Below, piece by piece: positions 46,024 to 55,562 of a stretch of DNA of 64,000 bases. The stretch's first letter is position 1. Every line of letters begins with the position of its first letter. Source of the stretch: Paratrimastix pyriformis (taxonomy: Eukaryota > Preaxostyla > Paratrimastigidae); contig JAPMOS010000063.1 of NCBI GenBank assembly GCA_027972325.1, forward strand, positions 114,501 through 178,500, read 5' to 3'. The notes under the pieces were generated by a model. It was not told the origin of the DNA and searched no databases. It saw only the letters and a list, made by a program, of their open reading frames with translations. The position numbers were made by a program, and so were the translations under genes.

Positions 46024-47567
46024 ACTTGGTGGGTGAGTTTCTTATCCTGCTTCGCCACTTCGTCACAGGGATCTTCGACCAACGCTGCGTGGATCTGGCG
46101 GGGCTCATCAACAAAGCTGTGGATGCCGCCAAGACTGGCCATTTCCAACAGCTGCCCCACAAGCTGCGGGTCGACAAGGTCTCGGCCTTCATATGCCCCC
46201 CCCCCCCCCCCCCCCCCCCCCCCGCTATTCCCCCCCAGGCTGCGCCCTGACTCACATCCGGCGCTCCCTCGCACCTTCGCCCCTTGCCGTGGACCCGCGG
46301 CAGTACCCGGACTTCATGGAAAAGGGCGTAGACGTGCCGCAGTACGAGTCGGTGACCGTCCTGGGGCTCCTCTACCGGGCGGCCTGCAAGAGGCCGCCTC
46401 CCTGTGGGGTGCCCTTCGAGCTGAACGACCAGAGCGGCGCCTGGCACACGGAGGGCTCACCTCTTGTGCGCCTCGCCCCCGGGTATGAGGTCGCGCCTCC
46501 CCGCCGCCGCTCCCTCCGTTCGCTGACATCGGGGAAGCCGAAGCCGCACAGCTCACACATCCACGGAACGGAACGGGACCGCGAGAGCCGATCGGCTGGG
46601 GCGCAGGCTAAAGCCACTCAACGGATCCCAGGGCTGTCACGATCTGGCCCCACCGTTTTTCACCGCCGTGCTCCTTTCCGCCCCGCTCCACCATCCCTTG
46701 CACAGGAGTATCTCCCTCAGGCCATCGAGATCCGGGATGCCTTCAACTTCGAGCTGGAAGGTCGGCACTCGCTCATGTTTGCGCTGCCTCTGTTCGTCCA
46801 TGGGGTTTGCTCCAACCCGGGGAAGAGAACCATCCCTTCTCCTGGTCTGCTGGGTCGTGACCCAGGTCTTCTGCGGCAGTTCGGCCTCCTGGAGCCCCTC
46901 TACAGCCGCGCCACCCCTCGCCCCGGGGCCGCGTTGGGCGGCGCCGCCAGTTCGATCTTCCCGCCCCTCTCTCAGGCCATCGCGGCCACGCTGACCCACC
47001 AGCGCGCCGTCCCGTCGAGGCCCCCTGCCGTCGCCTCTGTAGACACTGCAGCCTCCATCGCGACTGCTACCACCACCGCCACTCCCGCCCCCGTCGTGCC
47101 TGCCCTCGAGGCGGACCGGCTGGCCACGACCAGCCTCACCGAGGAGCAGTACATCCGGAAGAAGCTGCGCGATGCCGAGGCCCAGCTCGTGACCGGTCCG
47201 TAGACGGGTTCTGTGGGCAGTGTGCGCCAACCAGCCACTTGCGCTGAGACTCCTTCTTTCGGTAGGCGCCCTTGCGAAACTGGACAAACGCCTGAAGAGA
47301 AGGAGATTTGTGGGCACTGAGCTTCGCGTCGGTGAGGCCGTGCGCTCGCTTCGAGAAAGGTATGTCTTGCTCTTTAAAAACCTGTGCGCCCAGGCGGAGG
47401 CATCCATCTCTCCGGTCGAAATGGCACGCCTGTTGGCCTCGGCCTGGTACGCCTCGGCGTACTATCATGCAAACCCCGAGCAGCCTTTTCTGACCTTTGG
47501 TTGGATTGTTGGTGAAATTCTTCTCGCTGACGAGAATTGGGGAGACCAAAGTCACGTTCAAGAGTAA
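38388..47567 (+). CDS. RNA-dependent RNA polymerase of the RNAi type
   Basis: A first exon from the ATG at 38388 ([11 protein letters not shown]) joins in phase, if the donor near 38445 is used, to a long exon 38630-39846. That exon holds a disordered Pro/Ser head and an RRM-like region ([15 protein letters not shown], then [18 protein letters not shown]). Later exons give [102 protein letters not shown] and [20 protein letters not shown]. The last runs into [16 protein letters not shown], with the catalytic DLDGD loop at about 45520-45545. The C-terminal part reads [17 protein letters not shown] and [16 protein letters not shown], ending at 47567. These enzymes copy RNA to feed Dicer and Argonaute. 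The gene has more than a dozen introns, one of 1.4 kb. Confidence 0.85.
40933..41100. repeat. Dispersed repeat, copy A1
   Basis: Aligns by eye with 57319-57460. The block around cacagt, caagcagtgtccaccaagcc and gctcaggcggaagagc recurs at roughly three-quarters identity. Both copies lie in introns of plus-strand genes. Confidence 0.6.
41356..41450. repeat. Tandem 10-mer (cgacacattt) array
   Basis: Six or more head-to-tail copies, then variants. The flanks share a ccttttcgattgggtgcg block, present near 41232 and again near 41458, so a larger unit was duplicated around the array. Confidence 0.85.
41765..41820. repeat. Dispersed repeat, copy A2
   Basis: Matches 56108-56162 over acccagaa, then atgag, actgatcgg and gcg with a weaker match beyond. 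On the minus strand both copies read APISRLI, which may be coincidence or a relic of an old frame. Confidence 0.45.
42389..42493. repeat. (AC)n-core-(AC)n repeat, copy 1
   Basis: Two CA microsatellites flank a unique core containing ttttcccgttacttc and ctctttac. The same arrangement occurs at 58005-58091. Confidence 0.75.
44801..44925. repeat. (CACGC)n minisatellite in an RdRp intron
   Basis: About 24 copies of a 5-base unit inside an RdRp intron just upstream of the exon that follows near 44950. Confidence 0.95.
45123..45268. repeat. Compound TTC/TGC trinucleotide repeat in an RdRp intron
   Basis: Alternating TTC and TGC runs, followed by a G run (45290-45304), in the intron just before the catalytic exon. 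It yields false poly-Ser, poly-Glu or poly-Gln ORFs. Confidence 0.93.
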
Positions 47568-47664
47568 GCTCTCTTCTTGCAAATACATTCGATTTTATTT
47601 CTTGTCTTTGACACGGCAGGAGTGAGTTGCCGCGGAATGTGAGGACGCAGGCATCAGTTTGGAG

Positions 47665-48065
47665 ATGGGACAGGGCAACAGCGTCGCGGCCGAGGAGGAG
47701 CTCCAGTCTCAGGCACAAAAAGCACCCTCCACACCGGAAGAAAAAAAAGAGCAACCAAAAAAGGAGGCAAAGGTTCGCGGAGTCCAAGTGTATGCTGTGC
47801 CACTTCTTTTTCTAGATTCAAAACTATGTCGATGTTTATTTGAAAGGTCTGTCTCTATTGTCAAGCATGCAAAATGCAATGTCGCCGAGCAGCCGTGGAA
47901 AAATCCAAGCCCGATGGACCGTCTGTACGGGATCAAATTGCGTTGACGACGAACAAGTTCTCTAGTGGGACTCCCATTCGCTCGCCTCGGACACCGCGTC
48001 GTCAACTTGCCTCCCCGGTCAGCCAGCAGGGGCGCCCGCGCGACGGAGAGGCCCCCAACCAATAA
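47665..48065 (+). CDS. Small N-myristoylated protein, unknown
   Basis: The ATG at 47665 starts MGQGNSVAAEEELQSQAQ, a strong N-myristoylation signal (Gly2, Ser6). A lysine/glutamate-rich stretch follows (EEKKEQPKKEAK). It then joins IQNYVDVYLK and, across an intron, AVEKSKPDGPSVRDQIALTT and TPIRSPRTPRRQLASPVSQ, ending APNQ at 48065. The tail has several Ser/Thr-Pro sites. The protein is about 100 residues. The intron after YLK could also be read through without a stop until about 47969, giving a different C-terminus. No family is recognised. Confidence 0.5.
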
Positions 48066-48208
48066 GCTCTTCCCCGTCGCTTTCCGCCACGAATCCGCAC
48101 ACCCCGAGTCCAGACATCGTAAAGACACATGACCTTCTCTTCGGATAACACAACCGTTGCGGAGAGGATAAGAAAAAAACAAGGGAGAAGAGAGGAGGGG
48201 AATCCTTT

Positions 48209-49323
48209 CTACTGTGGAGGGCGAGGCATGGGGGGCATGCCAGGCATGGGCGCACCGGGCATGGGGCCAGGAGGGAACATCCCGCGGCCCATGGGAGGGA
48301 AGCCGCCAGGTGGCATGACGCCGGGGGGAGGGAAACTGCCGGGCATCGGCCCGCCTGGGGGCATGAAGGGCATCCCAGGCATGGGGCCTGGGGCCGGCAT
48401 CGGCATTCCGGGCACTGCAATCAACAAAACGTGAGCTTGTGAGCTTCTCCGTCCGAAATGCCCAACCCACCCCAGCCTAGCAGGAAGCCAACAGAGAGCA
48501 AAACAGACTTCCTCTGCCGAGACCGGGCATGCCACGGCCGGTGGGCATAAGATGCTGTGGGACGGGAGCAGCAACCGGAAGAGGACCCCCAGCACCTGAA
48601 AGGGCAAGAAAAAAATATTCATAAGAAACGGAACAGCCTCATTTGAAAGGACCAGACCAGGGAGAGCAATGGCCATGCCTGGTCCGATAAGAGTTGAAAA
48701 AGGAGGAATGGTTTGTTTCGTCGGAAATGTCGGAAAAGAACCAGACCTCGTCCAGCAGCGCGTCCAACACCAACACCAGCCACTCCTGCCTTTTTCTCCT
48801 TCTAAGACAGAAAATGCAATGCAATGGATGCCAGGAGGGCGATGCCGACCTGAGAAGGTGGCGCCCCCTCCGGAGTGAATGTGACAATATTTTCACCACG
48901 CAGGAGGATCAGGCCCAGGTGGCGCTTTTGTTCCTTCGCTTCCTCTGATTGGTATCAGATGCATGAAAATCCCGACGCCGTGGAAGAAAGAAACAACAAC
49001 ATCGTGTGAAAAAGTTTGGGAGTGTCGTCGAACAGACCCTTCTTCCCCTTCTTGGGTTTTATCAACCTATACTCCTCAGAGTCCCCCAGAACGAGGTTCA
49101 TATGCCGGTCAAAAGCCATAAACCGGCCAATGATGTTTCGGCCATCATTGAGCACGGCTCGAAGACGCCAGCCGAGGAAGTTTTCGAGCTTAGCCTTCTT
49201 GCTGGTCTATCAGATGAAAATCCACGAACCCAAAACCGATCGGGAGAAGAAAAGACAGAAAAGAGAGTCGTCGCAGAAAGTGTCAGGGGCAAATGAAGCG
49301 AGAGAAAAGCAAACGCAAACCAT
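48209..49323 (-). CDS. SNRPB: Spliceosomal core protein SmB/B'
   Basis: Exon 1 appears to code only for the initiator ATG (49323-49321), followed at once by a GTTTG donor. It joins in phase at about 49232 to [15 protein letters not shown]. The Sm1 motif reads [20 protein letters not shown], and Sm2 (exon near 48945-48850) reads [16 protein letters not shown] then EGAPP. Later exons give [12 protein letters not shown], matching the human SmB linker, and a Met/Pro/Gly-rich tail ([20 protein letters not shown]) to the stop at 48209. SmB is part of the heptameric Sm ring on U1, U2, U4 and U5 snRNPs. Its start codon overlaps a plus-strand ATG. Confidence 0.9.
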
Positions 49324-49370
49324 GTTGGCTGATCCGGGGACACACTCTCTTTTTATTGCAAAGAGAATGA
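49321..49370. promoter_or_regulatory. Divergent start region, SmB / EMAPII-like
   Basis: The SmB ATG and a plus-strand ATG overlap in a CATG palindrome at 49321-49324. If the EMAPII-like gene starts at the next in-frame ATG (49371), 47 bp separate the genes. The promoters must overlap transcribed sequence of one or both genes. Confidence 0.5.
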
Positions 49371-50485
49371 CTTTTGCAGCCTCACTGGGCCAAATCGAGA
49401 AGCTTCTTGGTGAGCTTGAAAGCGAGCTTGGCGCTCCTGCCATTAACTACGACCCCGATGACCCATGGGCAGCCGATCATGCTCGCCTGTTCCGCTCTCT
49501 CAACGTGAGCAAGGCCAAGTGCACAACTTGTGGGTACATTTACACTCGGTTTGTGAATGTCCTGGCGAAATCCGCCTTTTCCTCAACACACGTCCGATCC
49601 CGTTCCTTTCGTTTCCCCCCGATTTTGGCGGTAGTCCCTTCGAGATGGAGTGCCCCAATTGCAAATTTGCTCCTGGCAAGGTTCACCCCCCAGCATTCGT
49701 TTTGAACCTGGAAGAGATTGCCATGCGCTCTCATCCTGCTGAAGCTCCTGCCCAAGAGGGCAAGGAGAAGAAGCCCAAGAAGGAGAAGGAGGAAAAGCCG
49801 GCCCAGGAGAAGAAGCCAAAGAAGGAAGAGGCGCCCGAGGATCCCCTTGCCCTTTTCGGACGTGCCCATCTTCAGGTTCGCGATCACTCTGCGACACACT
49901 GACCGGCTTTCTTTTCAAGGTTTCTCGCCTGTTCGAGGTCCAAAAGCACCCCTCCGCAGATAAGCTGCTCGTCGCCAAGTGCGACGTCGGCCAGGGTGAG
50001 GTCCGCACCCTGGTCGCTGGTCTTGCGCTGCACTACCAGCCGGCCGAGCTGGAGGGGCGCCTGGTGTGCACCGTCACCAACCTGAAGCCCGCCAAGCTGG
50101 TCGGGGTCGAGAGTCAGGCCATGCTCTTCGCCGCCACAGACCCTGCCACTCAGCGGGTGGCCACCCTGGTGCCCCCCGAGGGCTCCCAGCCCGGCGATCG
50201 GATCACCGTCGAGGGCGTCGCCCCGGCCGAGGGACTGGCCATTGTCCAGAAGAAGCATTGGGACAAGGTGGTCGAGGGCTTCGTCATTCAGGGTCCGCCC
50301 CGCCCCCCTGCTGTGCCGTCTGCCCCTGCTGTGCATGGGCACTTTTTTTTGTTGACGGTGCTGACTCCCCTTCTGCCCTCCCGCCCTCACCAGCGAACCA
50401 GGCCCACTTCCACGAGCACATCCTCCGCACGGCCCGCGGTGTGGTGACTTGCCCCGGCGTTGCCGATGGCTCCACCTTCCACTAA
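49371..50485 (+). CDS. EMAPII/AIMP1-like tRNA-binding protein
   Basis: The start MTFAASLGQIEKLLGELESE is helical. A CTTCG and, across an intron, MECPNCKF form a possible four-cysteine zinc site. A lysine/glutamate-rich linker (EKKPKKEKEEKPAQEKKPKK) leads to the OB-fold tRNA-binding domain: FEVQKHPSADKLLVAKCDVG, RTLVAGLALHYQP, TNLKPAKLVGVESQAML and GSQPGDRITVEG. The EMAPII-type extension ends GVVTCPGVADGSTFH at 50485. The family delivers tRNA to synthetases (yeast Arc1p, human AIMP1, C-termini of some MetRS and TyrRS). The in-frame ATG at 49322 would add 16 residues. A zinc site ahead of the linker is not usual for AIMP1. Confidence 0.88.
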
Positions 50486-50650
50486 ACTGCCGCGCCAAAC
50501 ATGCGCACGCTCGATCAGTGGCCTCGTGACGGCAGACAGGGTATGGCGGTTGAAGTGGGATTCACCAGCGGCGGGGAGTGGCGTCTTCTCGGGAGAGGGA
50601 AGTCTGCCAAAGGTCTCTCTGTTGTTCGGCGAGGGCAGGGGTGTGGAGAC

Positions 50651-53234
50651 TTACTCGAGGTGGTGCAGCTTGCGTTTGGCCCTGGCGATCTCGTCCATGG
50701 GCTCGTCCTCCTCGGGGGGGATATAGTCCTCCTCGTTGGGATCCCCCAAAGGTCCCTCCCGGTGGAAGAGGAAGTCGCTGAGCAACACGGGGGCGCTCTC
50801 CACCACGGCTCCGTCGGCGTCAAGGCGCCGGGTGACGGACGGACCCAAGATTGGTTTGCCTTCCTGGAGACCGGCTGAGTGAAGGGAGGAGGGAGTGATG
50901 CGGACCTTGTTTGTGTGAGCGTAGAAACACGATGTGCCGAACGGGCAGATGCCTTCGCCGAAGTTGAAGTGCTTGCAGGGAATCTTCGAGAGGTATTTCC
51001 TGCATCGGTGCGATGGTGGAGAAGGATGCCATGTATTGCGGCGGGTTTTGGTGGGTCCGGGGTATTGGGTGATGGCATGGTGGTGGTGGTGGTGGTGGTG
51101 GGTGGTGGGTGGTGGGTGGTGGTGGGTGGTGGTGGGTGGTGGTGGTGGGTGGTGGCGGTGGTGGTGGTGGTGATGGCGAGGGTGATGACAAGGGTGATGA
51201 CAAGGTGACAGGCGGACCGATACGCCTCGATGACAGCTTCTTTTTCCGGGGAGGCCGTGACGAAGTAGTCGCACGGGATCACAAAGTGTGACAGCTGCCA
51301 AAACAAAGCACGCCACCAAGGAAGGCCGAGGGAGGAATGGACCGGAGTGAGCGGAGTAAGACGAGCCTCGGGGGCGCAGAGTGAGTGGAGGGAAGGATGG
51401 TGAGGGGGTGGAGTGGGCGCAATCCTCGCGCTCAACATCGATGAAATAACAGGGGCTTTCTTGTTCCCGATCCGGTCACTGACGACTCGGCTTTTTTTAG
51501 ACAGAGAGCATCCCGACCTTTCGGCAGAGGGGGCACGTGCGATATGTGGACGGCTGCAGCTGGATGGTGCTTGGGCCTGGGGCCGCCCCACTGCCGGCCA
51601 TTCCGACGACCCGATCGGTGGCCGGGGCTACGCCCGGCGGCTGGCCCGTCCCGTCCGCCGCTTGCGGCAGCGGAGGCATCATGGCCGCGACAGCGCTGCT
51701 GGTGGAGGTCGCGGCGGGGCTGTTGCGCCATTGGCGAATGCAGTCCAAACAGAAGGCATGGTCGCAGTGGGCTGTACATGCGACGGGGGAAGCGAGAGAC
51801 GAGATGAGGCGGTGAGGGAGCTCTGTGGGCTGCACGGCACTCTTGCTGATGGATGAGAGGAAGGGCGGAAGCACGGACAGAGGAGGCCGAACTTCTTGCC
51901 GTGCGCGACAACGTCCTCGAAGCAGATGCTACACTCGATGCCACGGCTCTTTTCTTTCTTGGCCGCCTGCTCGGCGCGTGCAGTCTGGTGGGAGGCGCAC
52001 TGCTCGCGGTGCTCTGGGGAGATGCGTGGGGTGGGGAGGGGAGGAGGTGGGGGGGGGGGGGGGGGGGGGGATGGACACATTGTCAACAAAGATGGATGGG
52101 AGAGATAAATCTCTGGCGCGCATTCTCACTCGATACTCAGATTGATTGATGGACGCAAGCCGGGTGAATGGAACAGGTGGACATGAGAGGGGTGCGAGCG
52201 GACGCTTGGCCAAGGCGGGGTTGGTCGGATGGATGGCATTCAATCCGCAGATGTCGCAGGGCAGCCCGTGGATGTCCCAGCACTTCTCACCGAAGCGGCA
52301 CCCGCCCGACATGTGGAAGGTGCACAGGGTTGGCACATGGTTCTGCAAAAGAGAGGGGGGGAGTGAACGAATGAACCGTGGAGAATGGAGAATATCGCCG
52401 AGTGCGCGTGTCTTGCACATGCAAGAGTATTGTGCGTGTTCCAACGCAGACCTCTCTCGTACCGCCACTCGCGGGCGAGGTCGTGTCCCCCTGGGCGGAG
52501 GCGAGCATCTCGGCCGCCAGAGATGGGTCCACCACCGCCTCCTCGGGTAGCACCTGCATTTGCAACCACATCCACTCTTCCATATCCACCAGTCCATTTT
52601 TAGCCCGCTCGGCGTAGGTGGTCGGGGGAGTCATTGTTGCCGGGGTGGTGGTTGCTGGGGTTGTGGTTGGGGCAGGAGCGGGCACCGCTGCGGGTGGTGG
52701 TGGAGGTGATCGCGGCTTGTTCGGGCCCTTCATGCCTTTGGAGGCAGGGGTTGGTTTGGGATGCCTGGACTTGGCGGGGGCACCGAGTGGCGGGAAGTCT
52801 GTATCCGTGGCGGGGGTGGGACGCTTGGGCAGGGGAGGGCTGCACCGGGCTGGCGGCGGGGGTGGAAGAGATGGGAACTCCTCCAATTCGTCCTCTTCAT
52901 CAGGGTCTGCCATCTCAAACCGTTTATCGAAGATTTCGCCAACCAGGATGAAGCAGGGGTCATGATATAACGGGCATGCATCTCCCTTATCGCATTGCCC
53001 CAGAAAATAAAGAGGACATGGCGGGCGAGTGGATTCAATGATGGGTGCTGGAGAAGGAGGAGGAGGAGGAGAGGAGCGCGGAACGAAGACAGAAGCCTTC
53101 GCGGAAGGTCGGAAGGTGAATTTTGTGGAAGTGGAAACTTTCGATTCAAGCGCTCCAGCATCGCTTCCATTGGTTCTGAGAGTGTTCAACGACTGGCTTG
53201 AGGCTTTGTCGCCCCCTGCGGAGGAACAACGCAT
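50651..53234 (-). CDS. MKRN: Makorin-type RING and CCCH zinc-finger E3 ligase
   Basis: From the N-terminus: a CCCH finger (CPLYFLGQCDKGDACPLYH), a long Pro/Thr-rich region with EEFPSLPPPP, a second CCCH finger (CTFHMSGGCRFGEKCWDIH), a Cys/His segment (HREQCASHQ), a RING finger split by introns (CSICFEDVVAHGKKFGLLC, then HCDHAFCLDCIRQW and TCPLCRK) and a last CCCH finger (CKHFNFGEGICPFGTSCFYA). It ends AKRKLHHLE at 50651. Finger order and the Cys/His segment identify makorin, an RNA-binding ubiquitin ligase. The first in-frame ATG I could accept is at 53234 (MRCSSAGGDK), 77 bp from the start of the BRCT gene. The RING loop carries a long Ala/Pro/Ser insert before CPLC. Confidence 0.9.
51078..51175. 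repeat. (TGG)n microsatellite in a makorin intron
   Basis: TGG, TGGG and related units in an intron of the minus-strand makorin gene. CCA-rich in the sense of that gene. Confidence 0.9.
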
Positions 53235-53311
53235 AGTTCGGGAGGCCCGGATGTGGCACAAACCCCCTGGTTCTGCACACTGCTGCGTGATAATAAATTT
53301 TCAGCAGCAGG
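53235..53311. promoter_or_regulatory. Divergent promoter, makorin / BRCT protein
   Basis: 77 bp between start codons. It contains an AT-rich taataaatttt stretch near 53290. Confidence 0.45.
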
Positions 53312-55486
53312 ATGTTTGAAGGCCTTTTGTTTCTTTTGCGGGGGCGTGGGATGGCTCGGGACAAGATCCAAAAGTTGGTTATCAAAAACGGTGGCCGGTC
53401 TGCAATCAGTTCATTTTTTGTTTTTTGAATTTTCTCGTCAACTCCTCCGCACAAATCTTGCGACAGTTTTGGTTCAGTAATGTGCCCAAAAGTGACCCAT
53501 GTGATTTGCGGGAGCGACATTGATGAAGGATTGATCTCGGTGGCGAATGAGACTCACGTGCCCCTTGTGACCCCCGACTGGGTTGTGCAGTCTGTCGAGG
53601 CGGGTAAGCAGCTCCCCGAAGTCGACTTTGCCATTGGCGGCGCATCTGCTCGCCCGAAACGGACGCACGATGCCGATGCGACTGACGTCGCGCCCGCCCC
53701 TTCGGCGACAACAGCCTCCCCCGAGGTCGAGGTGGAACAGATCGGGCGGCGGACACGGCGACGCACCGAACAAAAAGAGTCGAAGGTTCCGCCCCCCGCG
53801 GTGCGAGACGACGACGGCGACGACGGCGAGAGCGACGATGCGATGAAGAAGGACAACGTGACGGAGGGAGCGGTGGAGGAGGAGAAGCCCCGGCGCCGCA
53901 CCACTCGGAGCTGCGCGAAGGCGGCCAAGAAGTCAGCGCAACCGAAGACTGCCAAATCGGAGAAAGCTGAGGAAGAATCCGCCGAGGAGGAAGGGGATGA
54001 GGCCGAGGAAGGGGAGGAGGAGGATGAGGACGGCGAGGAGGAGGAAGGTGACACAAAGAAGAAGACACGCAAAGGCCCCGCTCGGTCTGTGATCCTCTGA
54101 GCAAAAACTGCGCAAAATGGAATGGCGCGAGGTTCGACCCATCCCGCTCACGACGCACTCCTCGCCCTCACCGCCCCAGCCTCTTTGGCCGGTGCTGCTT
54201 TTGCTTTACGGGGGCCATGCGGCTCTCTCGCAACCAGATGGGCGTCCTGGTCCGCCGCCACGGGGGCCGCACTTCGGAGCGTGTGACCCAGTCTGTGCTT
54301 TGCGCCCTGCTGTGCGGCTGTCGTCTTGCCGACAAGGCAATCGACCAGAAGCGTTCATCCCTTCTGCTGCCTCCTCCGCCTTCCAGGAAAGTTACCCACC
54401 TGATCTGCTCGGGTTGGGAGGGCCAGAAGGCACGTCAGGCCGAGCGTTACGGGATCAGTATCGTGAAAGATGAGTGGATCCACGCTTCCATCGCTGCCGG
54501 GAAGCGGCTCCCCGAGTCCGACTACTACTTCGGCCGCGCCACCATGCTCGCGCATCAGGTCCGTCCGGGGCGACCCGTCTTTTTCTTTAGGCGGGTCTCA
54601 TATGGCCTGTATTCTGCCTCTCCTCTCCCTGCGTGCTCAGGCCGCCTCCTCGGCCACCACTGAAGGTGAGATCGAAGATCTGCCCACCGGGACTGATCTC
54701 TTCGCCCACCTCTCCATTCACGTCGCTGGTCCGCCATCTCCACGCCTCAGACTTGCCGTCTCATTCCCATTCCCGGTCCCATCCGTCGTAGGCTTGTTGC
54801 GGACTCCGCATCACGAGGCCCTCATGAAGCTCCTGGCCGACAACGGCGCCAGCGTCTATCCCACCTTGCAGGTCTGTCCAACCACAGCACGACCGAGCCG
54901 GCGCGGAATAGTTCGCATCCGGCCCCGCGACGCACCCGCCCACACTCCCTCCCATGCGCCCGCTCACTTTCGTCGCACTCGCACTCTCGTCCGCACGCCA
55001 CGCCGACACTGACGCGCCGTCATCTCTGCTCCTTGGCGGCCCGGCCGTTTCACCGGATTAGCGAGTGAACAAGCTCCACTACGCTGTGCTGAGCAACCAA
55101 TGCAACCCCGTCCAAGCCGCCCTTGTCCACGCGGCATGCGCGTCGGCCTCGCGTCTTAACGTGGTTGTGGAGCAGTGGGTCTACGAGTCCCTCAGACAGG
55201 GCGTCTGTTTGCCTGCGTTTACTTCCTTTTCCCGTTCCATCTGCACTCGGCCACACCTCCTCCCTTTGATCACCCATCGCTTTCTTCCCATGCACACGCC
55301 CAGAAACTGCTTGATGCTGCGGCCTTCCACCCGTCTGCGTATGGCGCAGGGGCGACCGCAGGGGCGGCGGATGACGAGCCGCCCGTTCGCTCGGCCCGTG
55401 ACGTTTTTGGCCCACAGACGGGCCGTCATGCGACGGAGCGGTCCGCGCCTGGATGCCCGGGGATATCGGGTACTCTTTTCCTGTGA
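53312..55486 (+). CDS. Protein with three BRCT domains
   Basis: BRCT1: MFEGLLFLLRGRGMAR, IQKLVIKNGGR, then across a 69-bp intron FGSVMCPKVTHVICG and VPLVTPDWVVQSVEAGKQLP. An acidic and basic linker follows (RRRTEQKESK, EEESAEEEGDEAEE). A GTCTG donor joins to BRCT2: LFGRCCFCFTGAMRLSRNQM, VRRHGGRTSE, KVTHLICSGWEGQKARQAER and VKDEWIHASIAAGKRLPESD. BRCT3 is weaker: FAHLSIHVAG, LMKLLADNGASVYPTLQ, NKLHYAVLSNQCNP and VVVEQWVYESLRQG. The last exon ends GTLFL at 55486, though splicing onward to a short Ser-rich exon is possible. BRCT modules bind phosphoproteins in DNA damage signalling. A specific family such as TopBP1/Dpb11 or PTIP is possible but not shown. The linker has nuclear-localisation-like basic runs. 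Confidence 0.7.
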
Positions 55487-55562
55487 CTCTGGGTCCAGAA
55501 TCGCGCTCACACTCGGCGCGCGCGCACATATATTTTGCAGAGTGGCTCTTCTCGATCTTCAG

